DNA of 64,000 nt from Dermabacter sp. (GCA_030538475.1 JAUNTX010000007.1:53669-117668), one strand, 5' to 3'. Shown: positions 1-8,929, counted from the stretch's first letter. Notes: generated by a model from the letters alone, not told the origin. Numbers and translations: made by a program.

Positions 1-137
1 TCCTTGACGAACATCGGCAGCACGAGATCGGCGGGCCTGAGCGTCTGCTCGCGCACGAGCGCGCGCATCGCCGGGCTCTGGCGAAGGCGCCGAGGCCGGT
101 GCAGGGGACGCAGGTGCGCGGGGATGGGCGCCGTCAC
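1..137 (-). CDS. hemB: Delta-aminolevulinic acid dehydratase (porphobilinogen synthase), N-terminal fragment
   Basis: Condenses two 5-aminolevulinate molecules to porphobilinogen, an early step of tetrapyrrole synthesis in the cytosol. Only the first 45 codons lie in the window; the gene runs off the left edge. The residues RPRRLRQSPAMRALVRE and DLVLPMFVKE are the characteristic HemB N-terminus. The start is a GTG whose last two bases share a GTGA overlap with the hemD stop, so translation is probably coupled. It is the last visible gene of the leftward heme operon. The identification is firm for the family; nothing can be said of the catalytic lysine, which lies outside the window. Confidence 0.85.
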   Translation of the reverse strand, partial: MTAPIPAHLRPLHRPRRLRQSPAMRALVREQTLRPADLVLPMFVK

Positions 138-934
138 AGCTCGAGGGCCTCCTTCACGGCCTGGGCGAGCGCCGCATCGTTCGGACTGGTCGCCACGGCG
201 GCCACCGGCAGGTTCACGCTGAGCGCCGCATCGTGACTCGGCGTGCCGATCACCACGAGCTTCGTCGACTCCGCGACCGACAACTGGCCGAGCGCGCGCA
301 CGATCATGGAACTCGTGGCCACCACGGCGCTGTAGGCACCGGAGGCGAGACCATCGACCACCTCGCGCGGCTGCGGCACGGTCTTCGGCCTGTAGGCCGT
401 CTCCCGCTGCACGTCATAGCCCGCAACCTTGAGCGCGAGCTCCAGCTGGGGCGCCGCGGCGGAAGAGACGGGATACAGGATGCGCGGCGGGAGCCCATCG
501 GGGCCCTGCTGATTCGGGGGAAACACGTCGATCAGGGACGCGGCGCTGCCCTGCGCAATAAGGCTCACCTCGAGGCCCGCCTCGCGCGCCGCCTGGGCCG
601 TCTTCTCGCCGACGGCGGCGGCACGGAACTCCTGCACGGCCGGAAGCTCCGCCCATTCGGCCAGCATCGTCAGCGCCGAGACGGTCGTGGCGGAGGTCAG
701 CAGCAGCCACTGGAACTCGCCGCGGGCAAGATCCTGGACCGCCTCGCGCAGGTCCGTATCGGACTCGCAGCGAAACTCAATAAACGGGGAATGCACCGCG
801 GGAATCCCGAGCACGGCCAGCTCGCGAACCAGGCCGCTCGCGCGCCCCTCGGGCCGGGTAATGAGGACCGGCGCTATCGGTGCGCCCTCCTCGATCCCGG
901 TGCCCCCCGTGCCCTCCGTGTGATGTGTCGTCAT
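134..934 (-). CDS. hemD: Uroporphyrinogen-III synthase
   Basis: Closes and inverts ring D of hydroxymethylbilane to give uroporphyrinogen III. The 266-residue protein has the two-lobed HemD pattern: an N-terminal ITRPEGRASGLVREL segment, a mid TSATTVSAL segment, and a C-terminal VVATSSMIVRAL segment. HemD is poorly conserved, so the call also rests on position: it follows hemC with an ATGA overlap and precedes hemB with a GTGA overlap. An upstream in-frame extension to 1063 lies wholly inside hemC and is not used. The N-terminal 20 residues before the fold are low-complexity (HTEGTGGTG). Confidence 0.9.
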   Translation of the reverse strand: MTTHHTEGTGGTGIEEGAPIAPVLITRPEGRASGLVRELAVLGIPAVHSPFIEFRCESDTDLREAVQDLARGEFQWLLLTSATTVSALTMLAEWAELPAVQEFRAAAVGEKTAQAAREAGLEVSLIAQGSAASLIDVFPPNQQGPDGLPPRILYPVSSAAAPQLELALKVAGYDVQRETAYRPKTVPQPREVVDGLASGAYSAVVATSSMIVRALGQLSVAESTKLVVIGTPSHDAALSVNLPVAAVATSPNDAALAQAVKEALEL

Positions 935-1875
935 GATCCTGCCTCCTCGGCTAAGACATCCCGGGCACCGCCCGCCAGCATCGCGCTGGCCAGGGCGTGC
1001 CCCAGTGCTGCGGCGTCGTTCTCGCTCACCGCTGTTCGGCTCGTGATCTCGTCGATCACGCACGTCTTCGCACCGTATACCCCGGCCTTGAGCCTCAGAT
1101 GGCCGTCGGTCCCCACCGTGGCGAAGGCGCCGACGGGGGCGGAGCAGCCCGCCTCGAGCGCGCTCAGGACGGCGCGTTCAGCGCTGACGGCCGCGCGGGT
1201 CGGGGCGTGGTCCAGGGCCTCGAGCGCGAGGGCGAGCGGGCTGGCCCGGTCCAGATCCTCGCGCACCTCCACGGCGAGCGCGCCCTGGGCCGGAGCGGGA
1301 AGAAACGCCCACGGGTCCATGCGCTCGGCAATGACGCGCTGCAGCCCCAGGCGTTCGAGGCCCGCGCTCGCGAGCACCACCGCATCGAGCTCGCCGCGCT
1401 CGGCGAAACTCAGCCGCGTATCGATATTGCCGCGGATCGCCCGCACGTCCAGATCGGGGCGCAACAGCCGCAACTGAGCGGCGCGGCGCGGACTGCCCGT
1501 GCCCACACTCCCGGATTCCGGCACCTGCGCGAGGCCCGCGAGGCCCGCACGGGTCACGAGCGCATCCGACGGATCCTCGCGCACCGGCACCGCCGCGAGA
1601 CGAATCCCCTCGGGCGGCGCGGTGGGCAGATCCTTGAGCGAATGCACCACCACGTCCACCTCGCCCGCGAGCAGCGCCTCGCGCACCGCGGAGACGAACA
1701 CGCCCGTGCCGCCGATCTGGGTGAGCGGGCTCGTGCGATCAATATCGCCCTGCGTGGAAATGTGCACGAGTGCGAAACCGTCGGCCTCGCCCTCGCCGCC
1801 GGGGACCAGCTGGCGCGCCACCCACCCGGACTGGGTGGTGGCGAGCGCCGAGGCCCGCGTGCCGAGCCTCAGCAT
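931..1875 (-). CDS. hemC: Hydroxymethylbilane synthase (porphobilinogen deaminase)
   Basis: Polymerises four porphobilinogens into hydroxymethylbilane on a covalent dipyrromethane cofactor. 314 residues, the usual length. The start MLRLGTRASALA is the family N-terminus, and its ATG shares one base with the hemH stop (TGATG). The catalytic Asp is D82 in HSLKDLP, and the cofactor-bearing cysteine is C244 in EAGCSAPVGA. The substrate-binding segment GSVGTGSPRRAAQL is intact. It lies between hemH and hemD in a tightly overlapped operon. Confidence 0.97.
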   Translation of the reverse strand: MLRLGTRASALATTQSGWVARQLVPGGEGEADGFALVHISTQGDIDRTSPLTQIGGTGVFVSAVREALLAGEVDVVVHSLKDLPTAPPEGIRLAAVPVREDPSDALVTRAGLAGLAQVPESGSVGTGSPRRAAQLRLLRPDLDVRAIRGNIDTRLSFAERGELDAVVLASAGLERLGLQRVIAERMDPWAFLPAPAQGALAVEVREDLDRASPLALALEALDHAPTRAAVSAERAVLSALEAGCSAPVGAFATVGTDGHLRLKAGVYGAKTCVIDEITSRTAVSENDAAALGHALASAMLAGGARDVLAEEAGS

Positions 1876-2975
1876 CAGCTCGCGGCCTCCTCGGGAACGC
1901 GCAGCAGGCAGCAGCGGGCACCGCAATCGCCCGAGCCCTCGTGGGCGACGGCCCCGGGCACGTCGATCACGGCCTTGCGGGCAAAGCCCGGCGTCACGGC
2001 CTCCTGAACGAGGTCCGCGAGGGCCTCGACGAAGCGCGGATCGCTGCCAGAGGTGGGGACCCGAATGAAGGCGAGCCCGCGGTTTTCCGCGCTCTCCTTC
2101 GCCTCCGTATCGAGGTCCCAGATCACCTCCACGTGGTCCGTCACGAAGCCGATCGGCACGACGATCACCGCCGTGCGCTCCTCCAGCTCGTCAATGACAT
2201 CGTTGATATCCGGCTCGAGCCACGGCACGTGCGGCGCGCCCGAGCGCGACTGGTACACGAGCTGGTAGTTCGCGGGCGTCGCCTCGGCGCCGAGCTCCGC
2301 GCGCACCTGATCCATGACGTACTCGAGCGCAAGCTCGTGCTGCGCCACGTACCAGCCGCCCGAGCCCGGCACCCACGTGTGGTGCGGGCCGGACACGTCG
2401 GCCATCGCGTTCGGAATCGAGTGCGTCGAGAACAGCACCTCGATGCCGCCGGGAGCGTGACCGTCGGCCACGAGCGACTGAACGGCATCGCGCACCGAAT
2501 CCACGACGGGCGCGAGGAAGCCCGGATGGTTGTAGTACACGCGGGCCTTGTCGATGGTGACGGCATCCTCGAAACCGCCCGCCGCGAGCGCCCCGCGGAA
2601 GTCATTGTGGTACTGGTGGCAGCTCGAAAAACTCGAGTACGCGCTCGTCACGAGGCCCACGAGGTGCGTGTGCCCGTCGGCCACCATCTGGCGCACCGTG
2701 TCGTTGACGTACGGCTCCCAGTTGCGGTTGCCCCAGTACACCGGCAGGTCCAGCTCGCGGCGCGCGAGCTCCTGCTCGAGACGCGCAATGAGGTCCTTGT
2801 TCTGATCGTTAATGGGGCTCTTGCCGCCGAGCGCCCGGTAATGCGTGGCCACCTCTTCGAGGCGCGCATCGGGGATGCCACGGCCCGCGGTGACGTTGCG
2901 CAGGAACGGCAGCACGTCCTCCTGCTTCTCCGGCCCGCCGAAGGAAGCGAACAGGATCGCGGTGGGGGTGCTCAC
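1875..2975 (-). CDS. hemH: Coproporphyrin III ferrochelatase (CpfC/HemH)
   Basis: Inserts ferrous iron into coproporphyrin III in the coproporphyrin-dependent heme route of Gram-positive bacteria. 366 residues. The active-site His is H185 in STHSIP and the acidic partner is E283 in VTDHVEVIWD. Four cysteines match the [2Fe-2S] cluster of actinobacterial enzymes: C119 in SSCHQY, and C351, C355 and C356 near the C-terminus (GDCGARCC). The start is a GTG in GTGA overlap with the hemQ stop. Its neighbours hemY and hemQ supply the substrate and the next step. Confidence 0.95.
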   Translation of the reverse strand: MSTPTAILFASFGGPEKQEDVLPFLRNVTAGRGIPDARLEEVATHYRALGGKSPINDQNKDLIARLEQELARRELDLPVYWGNRNWEPYVNDTVRQMVADGHTHLVGLVTSAYSSFSSCHQYHNDFRGALAAGGFEDAVTIDKARVYYNHPGFLAPVVDSVRDAVQSLVADGHAPGGIEVLFSTHSIPNAMADVSGPHHTWVPGSGGWYVAQHELALEYVMDQVRAELGAEATPANYQLVYQSRSGAPHVPWLEPDINDVIDELEERTAVIVVPIGFVTDHVEVIWDLDTEAKESAENRGLAFIRVPTSGSDPRFVEALADLVQEAVTPGFARKAVIDVPGAVAHEGSGDCGARCCLLRVPEEAAS

Positions 2976-3691
2976 AGAAGAACCTCCGCAACCTCGTCGA
3001 GTTCCGCGATGCGGCGGCCCGTGTGGAACGGCAGCTCCTCGCGCACGTGCAGGCGGGCCTTCGTGTAGCGCAAGTGGCGCATCATGTCCACGAGTTCGTG
3101 CAGCTCGTCGGCCTCGAAGCTCAAGAGCCACTCGTAGTCGCCGAGCGCGAACGCGGCCGTCGTGTTGCCCCAAATGTTCGGGTAGTCGCGGCCGTAGATG
3201 CCGTGCTCGCGCATCATCTCGCGGCGCTCTTCCTCCTCGAGGAGGTACCAGTCGTAGGAGCGCACGAACGGATACACGGTGATCCATTCCTTGCGGGGCA
3301 TGTGCTCCTCCATGAAGGCGGGGCGGTGCGTGCGCGTGAACTCGTGCTCGCGGTGCACGCCGAACGCCTGCCACGTCTTGTCGAGGTAGGAGCCGGCGAC
3401 CGACTGCTCGAACACGCGCAGCGCCTCCTGGATCGCCTCGGGCTTTTCCGCGGCGAGCCACAGCATGAGGTCCGCCTCGGCGCGGAAGCCGGACACGTCG
3501 TAGAAGCCCAGCACCTCGACGCCCGCTGCCGTGAAGGCCGCGACGCTCGCCTCGAGGTCGCTCACGACCTGCTCGGGGCGCACCTCGCCGTCGTCGGCGA
3601 GCCCCCCGATCTTCTTGTAGACGGAGTACGCGTTGTAGCGGATGGTTTCTGTGCCTGCCTCGCCGGCGGCGGGGGTGTTCTCGTGGCTCAC
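2972..3691 (-). CDS. hemQ: Coproheme decarboxylase (ChdC/HemQ)
   Basis: Decarboxylates two propionates of coproheme to give heme b, the last step of the coproporphyrin-dependent pathway. 239 residues with the chlorite-dismutase-like fold. Y140 in the ITVYPFVRSY segment matches the catalytic tyrosine, and the following EEERREMMREHG segment places H163 where the axial heme His is expected. I chose the GTG at 3691 because GAAGGGA sits a few bases upstream. A GTG at 3709 in GTGA overlap with the hemY stop is a real alternative and would add six residues. Confidence 0.93.
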   Translation of the reverse strand: MSHENTPAAGEAGTETIRYNAYSVYKKIGGLADDGEVRPEQVVSDLEASVAAFTAAGVEVLGFYDVSGFRAEADLMLWLAAEKPEAIQEALRVFEQSVAGSYLDKTWQAFGVHREHEFTRTHRPAFMEEHMPRKEWITVYPFVRSYDWYLLEEEERREMMREHGIYGRDYPNIWGNTTAAFALGDYEWLLSFEADELHELVDMMRHLRYTKARLHVREELPFHTGRRIAELDEVAEVLL

Positions 3692-3705
3692 GGTGGTCCC
3701 TTCGT

Positions 3706-5178
3706 TCACGAAACTGCTTCTTCTTGCGGGCGCGTGCTCGCCTGGGCGAGGGCACGCGTGAATCTGGTGATGGCTTCGAGGCCATTGCCGGCGCGCCACG
3801 CGCCGGTGAACAGGAGGGGCGGCGCCGCTGCCTCGCCCCGGGCGTCGAGCGCCGCGTCGAGCTCGGCGAGGGCCGCGGTGTGGCCGGGGCCAGTCTGGCG
3901 CATCGTGCCCACCCAGTCGGTGATCGCCCAGTCCACGAGCGTCAACCGCTCGGGGGCGATGCCGAGGATGCGTGCCGCATCCTGCACCGCGAGGGCGGGA
4001 AACTCACTCGCCTCGGGGACGCTCTCCGCGCTCGCGCCGCGCCCGTAGCTGAGGCGCACCACGTGGCGACCCGGCGCCACCTCGCGGGCCGCGGCCCCGA
4101 TGTGCTCCCACTTGGCGCTCGCGTGAGTCATGGCTTTCGCGCGGATGCTGCGCGTGCCGGGCGCCACGAGCACGCCGTTGCCGCGGGGCTTCTGATCCAG
4201 TTCGGGGGTGTCGAGCGCGAGGCTGGCCAGGCGCACGGGCGTCGCGGGCGCCGTGGGCACGAGCGCCGCGACCTCGGGGGCCGCCTCGGCCAGGAGGGTG
4301 CGGGCCACCTCGGGGCCGACGGCCACGACAAGGCGATCAGCCTCCAGTTGCGTGCCGTCCGCGGTGCTGACGTGCCACCGGGTGCCGTCGGCCCGCACGG
4401 CGCTCACGGGCGATCCCGTGAGGATGCGCCCGCCCGCCTCCTCGATCTGGGCGGCGAGGGCCTTCGGCAGCGCCGCCATCGACGGGGTGAGGGAGTGGAC
4501 GGCGGCACCCGAGCCCGAACGGGTGCCGCGCTCGGCGAGCATGTGCTCGATGGCCTTCTGGGCGCTGCCGTGCTTCTGCACGGCCGCGGGCAGAGTGGGC
4601 ATGACGGCCGCCAGCTCGAAGCGGTGCGGATCGGCCGAATGGACGCCCTGAATGATCGGGGCCACGAGCCGTTCGAGCACGCGCCGCCCGTAGCGCTTCC
4701 GGACGAACTCGCCGATCGAGACCCCCGGGGTGAGGCCGTAGCGCGCGGGCAGGAGGCGTTCGGCCCACGCGCGCAGCGCGCCCGGCAGGCCCAGGGCCCG
4801 GCGCACGTCGGCCGCGAGCGGGCGCGAGGGCATACCCATGATGGCGCTCCTGGGGGAGGGGTAGGCCCCCGTGTCGCTCACGATGAAGCTCGTGCCGGTC
4901 GCGGGGGAGACGACGCGGTCCTCGAGCCCCAGGTCCTTGACGAGGCCGAGCACGGCGCCGCGCCCGATGGCGAAGGCTTCGGCGCCCGTGTGGGACTCGA
5001 CGCCGCCGATGGTGTGGGACCACACGGCGCCGCCCACGTGCGCATCCGCCTCAACAACCGTGACCGGATGGCCCGCGCGCGCCAGTTCCCACGCGTAGAT
5101 GAGGCCGGACATGCCGCCGCCGATGACGACGGTGGTCGGGGCGGCGGCAGGCTGGGGCGAGGAGTGTTCGGGGGACAT
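3706..5178 (-). CDS. hemY: Coproporphyrinogen III oxidase (CgoX/HemY, protoporphyrinogen-oxidase family)
   Basis: FAD enzyme that oxidises coproporphyrinogen III to coproporphyrin III at the membrane face. 490 residues. The N-terminal dinucleotide-binding motif VVIGGGMSGLIYAWELARAG ends in the acidic VVEAD strand (about residues 16-43). C-terminal VLFTGAWRAGNGLEAI-type residues belong to the second half of the FAD site. It starts 3 bases after the hemE stop and is followed directly by hemQ. That neighbourhood favours the coproporphyrin rather than the protoporphyrin assignment. Confidence 0.93.
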   Translation of the reverse strand: MSPEHSSPQPAAAPTTVVIGGGMSGLIYAWELARAGHPVTVVEADAHVGGAVWSHTIGGVESHTGAEAFAIGRGAVLGLVKDLGLEDRVVSPATGTSFIVSDTGAYPSPRSAIMGMPSRPLAADVRRALGLPGALRAWAERLLPARYGLTPGVSIGEFVRKRYGRRVLERLVAPIIQGVHSADPHRFELAAVMPTLPAAVQKHGSAQKAIEHMLAERGTRSGSGAAVHSLTPSMAALPKALAAQIEEAGGRILTGSPVSAVRADGTRWHVSTADGTQLEADRLVVAVGPEVARTLLAEAAPEVAALVPTAPATPVRLASLALDTPELDQKPRGNGVLVAPGTRSIRAKAMTHASAKWEHIGAAAREVAPGRHVVRLSYGRGASAESVPEASEFPALAVQDAARILGIAPERLTLVDWAITDWVGTMRQTGPGHTAALAELDAALDARGEAAAPPLLFTGAWRAGNGLEAITRFTRALAQASTRPQEEAVS

Positions 5179-5181
5179 CGC

Positions 5182-6333
5182 TCAGCGCTCGTGAAGGAAG
5201 GAGACCAGATCCGTGAGCACCGCCGGATCGGTGTCCGGCGGAACCCCGTGCCCGAGGTTTACCACGTGCCCGCTCGCCGCGCGGCCCTCCTCGACGATCC
5301 GGGCCGCCGCCTCGAAGCGCGGCTCCTCACGTGAAAACAGCAGGGCCGAATCAATATTGCCCTGGATGGCCGTGCCCTCCGGCAGAATGTCGAGCGCCGT
5401 GGGAATCGGGGTGCGGTGATCGAGTCCCACGCACGTGGCGCCCGCCTCCTGGATGGCGCCGAGCATGTGCCCGGTGCCGAGCCCGAAGTGGGTGCGCGGC
5501 ACCTCCAGATCGGCCACGTGAGCGAGCGTGCGGGCCGAATGCGGCAGCACCGAGGCGCGGTAGGTGGCCTCGCTCAGGGAACCCGCCCACGAATCGAACA
5601 GCTGCACGGCGCTGGCCCCCGCCTCCACCTGGGCGCGCAGGAACACGCCGGAAATTTCCGCCACCCACGAGGCGAGGCGGTTCCACAGCTCGGGTTCGGC
5701 AGTCATGAGGGCCCTGGTGCGCAGGTGATCGCGGCTCGGCCGCCCCTCCACCATGTAGCTCGCCACCGTGAAGGGGGCGCCGCAGAACCCGATGAGGGGG
5801 GTGGTGCCCAGTTCGGCGACGGTGAGGCGCACGGCCTCGCGGATCGGATCGAGCGAGGCCGCGTACACGTCGTCCACGGGCGGCAGGGCGTCGATGTCGG
5901 CTTTCGAGCGGATCGGCTGGCCCAGCACCGGCCCAATCCCGGACTCGATACTCACGTCGATGCCCGCGCATTTGAGCGGCACCATGATGTCGGAGAAGAA
6001 GATCCCGGCATCGACGCCGTGGCGGCGCACCGGCTGCAGCGTAATCTCCGCGGCCACGTCGGGAATGAGGCAGCTGTCCAGCATCGGCACGCCCGCGCGC
6101 AGTTCCCGGTACTCCGGCAGGGAGCGGCCCGCCTGGCGCATAAACCAGACGCTCGGCGGGGCGTCGGCCACCTCGGCGCCGCGCCCGGCCAGGCGCTTGA
6201 CGAGCGGGCTCTCGGCGGCGGACGCATACGGGGTGGAAGAGGAGGGGCCGACGGGCCGTTCGGTCAGTCCAGAGGGAGAAACGGTGCCGACGGAGGCGGG
6301 GTGGGGGTGTGCGGGGGTCTGCGGCGTAGTCAT
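5182..6333 (-). CDS. hemE: Uroporphyrinogen decarboxylase
   Basis: Removes four acetate carboxylates of uroporphyrinogen III to give coproporphyrinogen III. Conserved signatures are WFMRQAGRSLPEYR (substrate-binding arginines), GFCGAPFTVASYM and GNIDSALL with NLGHGVPPDTDP at the C-terminus. The chosen ATG at 6333 gives 383 residues and lies exactly 7 nt after a CACAAT hexamer, which fits a leaderless transcript. A GTG at 6339 would add two residues. The first ~45 residues are a Pro/Ser/Thr-rich extension not typical of the family core. First gene of the leftward heme operon. Confidence 0.95.
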   Translation of the reverse strand: MTTPQTPAHPHPASVGTVSPSGLTERPVGPSSSTPYASAAESPLVKRLAGRGAEVADAPPSVWFMRQAGRSLPEYRELRAGVPMLDSCLIPDVAAEITLQPVRRHGVDAGIFFSDIMVPLKCAGIDVSIESGIGPVLGQPIRSKADIDALPPVDDVYAASLDPIREAVRLTVAELGTTPLIGFCGAPFTVASYMVEGRPSRDHLRTRALMTAEPELWNRLASWVAEISGVFLRAQVEAGASAVQLFDSWAGSLSEATYRASVLPHSARTLAHVADLEVPRTHFGLGTGHMLGAIQEAGATCVGLDHRTPIPTALDILPEGTAIQGNIDSALLFSREEPRFEAAARIVEEGRAASGHVVNLGHGVPPDTDPAVLTDLVSFLHER

Positions 6334-6340
6334 CGCCACT

Positions 6341-6346
6341 ATTGTG
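6341..6346 (-). promoter_or_regulatory. -10 element of the hemE-hemB operon
   Basis: CACAAT on the minus strand, 4 of 6 matches to TATAAT, ends 7 nt before the hemE ATG. A transcript starting there would begin at or next to the start codon. No convincing -35 element is seen. Assignment is inference from position and spacing. Confidence 0.4.
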
Positions 6347-6381
6347 CCTGATGCTCATGTGAAGACCGGGACTGATTCCCC

Positions 6382-6387
6382 TACGAT
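6382..6387 (+). promoter_or_regulatory. -10 element of hemA, leaderless arrangement
   Basis: TACGAT followed by seven bases (G-rich) and then the hemA ATG at 6395. Transcription would start at about the A of the ATG. The G-run could alternatively act as a weak ribosome site if transcription began further upstream. Confidence 0.5.
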
Positions 6388-6394
6388 GGGGGGC

Positions 6395-7852
6395 ATGCTC
6401 ATCGCCGTTCGCGCCACTCACGACCGCCTGGGCCTCGAGGGCCTGGAGAGGTTGACCCGCGGGGCCGAACGCCTCGACGCCGTGATCGCCGAACTCAATG
6501 CCGCCCACCCCGAGCAGCCCGTGACCGGTTGGGTGGCGATGGCCACGTGCAACCGCCTAGAGGTGTACGTGGACGCCGACCGCTTCCACGAGGCGATCAC
6601 GCTCGTCACCACGGCGATCTCCCGCACGAGCGGCGTCCCCTACGCCGACGTGGCCGAAGCCCTCGTGGCCGATGCCGGACTCACCTCCGCCCGCCACATG
6701 TACGAAGTCGCCTCCGGGCTCGACTCGCAAGTGCTCGGCGAAGCCGAAATCACCGGCCAGGTGCGCACGAGCTTCAGCGAAGCCCTCGCCTCCGGGCAGA
6801 CCACGACCCTGCTCAACGACCTCTTCCAGGGCGCGATGCGCACCGCGAAGATGGTGACCTCCAAGACCAAGGTGGGCGCGGCGGGGCGCAGCTCCGTGGC
6901 CGTCGCCCTCGATTCGGCCCACATGTTTGCCGACACCGTGAGCGGGCGCGACGCCCTCGTGATCGGCACCGGCGCGATGGCCCGTATCGCGTGCGCGGAA
7001 CTGCACCGACGCGGCGTCGGAACCCTGCGCGTGTATTCGCCGAGCGGCCGCGCCCCCGGCTTCGCCGATTCCCACGGGGCCGTCCCCGTGAGCGCGAGCG
7101 GCCTGCCCGCCGCCCTCGCCGCCTCGTCGGTCGTTGTGGCCGCCTCCGGCGGCGGCACCATGGTGGTGCGCCCCTGCAACCTCATCCCCGCGCTCGCCAA
7201 CCGGCAGGGCGCGGTCGACGACCTCGTGATCCTCGACCTCGCGCTGCACAGCGACGTGGACGCCGCCGTGGGCCAGTACGCGGGCGTGCAGCTGCTCGGC
7301 CTCGACATGCTGAGCGCGGGCACGAGCGAACAGGCGGAAGTGGACCGGGCCCACGACCTCATCGATTCGGGGGTGCGCCGCTTCGAGGAGCGCCAGCAGA
7401 TCCGCTCCGTCGATCCCGCCGTGAGCGCTCTGCGCCGCGGCGTGAAGGACATGATCGCCGACGAAGTGCGGTCCGTGCGCGCCACCGCGGGCGACCAGGC
7501 CGCCGAACGGGTCGAGCAGAGCCTGCGCCGCGTCTACAACAAGCTGCTGCATTCGCCGATGGTGCGCGCCCAGGAACTCGCGAAGACCGGCCAGGCCGAC
7601 CAGTTCCTCGAAGCCGTGCACACTATCTTCGGCGTCGATGTTTCCGATTCGCTGCGCGAATCCCGCCGCGAGCCCGCCGAGGCCCCGTCGGCGCTGCCTC
7701 CCGCCTCTGCGCTCGGCACGGGCGAACTGGAGCGGCCACCCATGAGTGTGGCGCGCATGGAAGAGGCCATGCGGGAGTTTTCCGCGCAGGTGGGCGGCCT
7801 CGATCAACCGGCCGCGGCGGTGCCGTCGGGCCCCGCGCCCCGGGGCGTGTGA
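6395..7852 (+). CDS. hemA: Glutamyl-tRNA reductase
   Basis: Reduces glutamyl-tRNA to glutamate-1-semialdehyde, the committed step of C5 heme synthesis. 485 residues. The nucleophilic cysteine is C52 in MATCNRLEVY. GSRD-like conserved segments follow, with a Rossmann-type NADPH domain around ALVIGTGAMARIAC, and a C-terminal dimerisation helix region with QRLLHSP-like NKLLHSPM. A ~45-residue Pro/Ala-rich tail follows the core. It is divergent from hemE across 61 bp, so early and late heme genes share one control region. Confidence 0.95.
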   Translation: MLIAVRATHDRLGLEGLERLTRGAERLDAVIAELNAAHPEQPVTGWVAMATCNRLEVYVDADRFHEAITLVTTAISRTSGVPYADVAEALVADAGLTSARHMYEVASGLDSQVLGEAEITGQVRTSFSEALASGQTTTLLNDLFQGAMRTAKMVTSKTKVGAAGRSSVAVALDSAHMFADTVSGRDALVIGTGAMARIACAELHRRGVGTLRVYSPSGRAPGFADSHGAVPVSASGLPAALAASSVVVAASGGGTMVVRPCNLIPALANRQGAVDDLVILDLALHSDVDAAVGQYAGVQLLGLDMLSAGTSEQAEVDRAHDLIDSGVRRFEERQQIRSVDPAVSALRRGVKDMIADEVRSVRATAGDQAAERVEQSLRRVYNKLLHSPMVRAQELAKTGQADQFLEAVHTIFGVDVSDSLRESRREPAEAPSALPPASALGTGELERPPMSVARMEEAMREFSAQVGGLDQPAAAVPSGPAPRGV

Positions 7853-8199
7853 GCGCCGTGTTCGATGACCGCGCCCGCGTGACTCCGGACGATCTCGACG
7901 CCCTCGGCGCGCTGCTGAGGGCGGGTGCCCCCGCCACGAGCGCCGACGCCTACCGCTCCCTGCCCGCCATCCTTGCCGAGGGGGACGATACTCCCGCCGC
8001 GATTGAGGCCCGGATCGACCTCGCTCTCCTGAGCGCCCGCGAAGGGCTCATGGAGTCCGCGCTCTACCAAGTGGACGAACTGACGAAGGATGCCCGGCGC
8101 GTGAGCGACCTGGGGCACTCGCCCCTCATCGTCGAGCGGGCCGACGCCGCCCGAGATGCCATCGAGGCTGCGGCATCCAGGGCGACGCCGCTGCGCTAG
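7849..8199 (+). CDS. Small hypothetical protein coupled to hemA
   Basis: I do not recognise this 116-residue protein. It starts at a GTG in GTGA overlap with the hemA stop, so it is likely translated from the hemA mRNA. The predicted sequence is soluble, acidic and mostly helical (DDLDALGALLRAG, EARIDLALLSAREGLMES, ADAARDAIEAAAS), with no signal peptide, membrane segment or cysteine. Coding is supported by the coupling and by a codon-position GC pattern like its neighbours. It may be a lineage-specific partner of hemA or simply a passenger; no function is assigned. Confidence 0.65.
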   Translation: MSAVFDDRARVTPDDLDALGALLRAGAPATSADAYRSLPAILAEGDDTPAAIEARIDLALLSAREGLMESALYQVDELTKDARRVSDLGHSPLIVERADAARDAIEAAASRATPLR

Positions 8200-8202
8200 G
8201 AA

Positions 8203-8235
8203 GAGGCCGCTGCGTTAGAAAGGGGCTGCGGCCTC
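8203..8235. terminator. Stem-loop between convergent genes
   Basis: GAGGCCGC (8203-8210) and GCGGCCTC (8228-8235) form a perfect 8-bp stem with a 17-nt loop between the stops of the two convergent genes. No U-run follows on either strand, so termination efficiency is unclear. Confidence 0.4.
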
Positions 8236-8248
8236 GCCTCTATCGGCG

Positions 8249-8818
8249 CTATCCGGCGGTGAGGGGCCCGAGTGGCACGAAGAGGTCGGTGCGCTGGGTC
8301 GCGAGGTCGGCGTCGGGCCCGGGCATGCTCACGTACACCTCCCAGAACGGCGCCTGGGGGGAGAGGCCGCGCTCGGTCATCGTGGTCATGAGGGCGTTCC
8401 ACGATTCCTGCAGGCCGTCGTAGCCACCCAGGTGGGTGAGCGCCGCGATGCGTCCCGCGGGCAGTTCCCAGTTGTCGGCCACGAGGCCGGTGTCCCCGAG
8501 GGTGGCGGGCGCTTCCAGTGGCGCGCTCACGGGGAAGCCCGCGGCGATGTCGCACGTGGCGTGGCCGTGGTCCACGCCGCCGATCCGGTAGTAGGCGGCG
8601 AGCGCGGGCGCGGTGATCTCGAGGCCCGCCTCGGCGATGACGGCGGGAAGGTGCGAGAACGCCGGGTCGAAGAGGCTGCCGAGTTCGGCCATCGGGATGT
8701 TGTTCGCATTCACCACGACGCAGGGCACGGCCGGCTGATCGAGGATCGTGAGGTTCGCGAAGCCCGACGGGGCGGTGACGAGGCTACCGCCGGGGACGGG
8801 GCTGAAAGAGGTGGGCAT
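8249..8818 (-). CDS. GyrI-like / effector-binding domain protein
   Basis: A single-domain 189-residue protein of the GyrI-like small-molecule-binding superfamily, the domain also found as the effector module of AraC- and MerR-type regulators. Visible features are an AAYYRIGGVDHGHATCDIAAGFPV segment (first repeat, ending in the typical aromatic and acidic pair), GRIAALTHLGGYDGLQESW, and a C-terminal FWEVYVSMPGPD where the family normally has WE-x-Y. There is no DNA-binding domain. Standalone members sequester toxic ligands or act as hydrolases; which applies here cannot be told. Confidence 0.75.
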   Translation of the reverse strand: MPTSFSPVPGGSLVTAPSGFANLTILDQPAVPCVVVNANNIPMAELGSLFDPAFSHLPAVIAEAGLEITAPALAAYYRIGGVDHGHATCDIAAGFPVSAPLEAPATLGDTGLVADNWELPAGRIAALTHLGGYDGLQESWNALMTTMTERGLSPQAPFWEVYVSMPGPDADLATQRTDLFVPLGPLTAG

Positions 8819-8917
8819 GAGGCGGTGGGTCGTCTTTCGCTGCGGGGCACGGCGCGATGCGGCTCGCGCGCGTCCGGGTGGGCAGTAGTGCCGAGTTTAT
8901 TTGTCTCACCCGTGCCC

Positions 8918-8923
8918 TAGAGT
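8918..8923 (+). promoter_or_regulatory. -10 element of recR, leaderless arrangement
   Basis: TAGAGT followed by six bases and the recR GTG at 8930, so the predicted transcription start coincides with the start codon. No clear -35. Confidence 0.5.
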
Positions 8924-8929
8924 ACAAGG

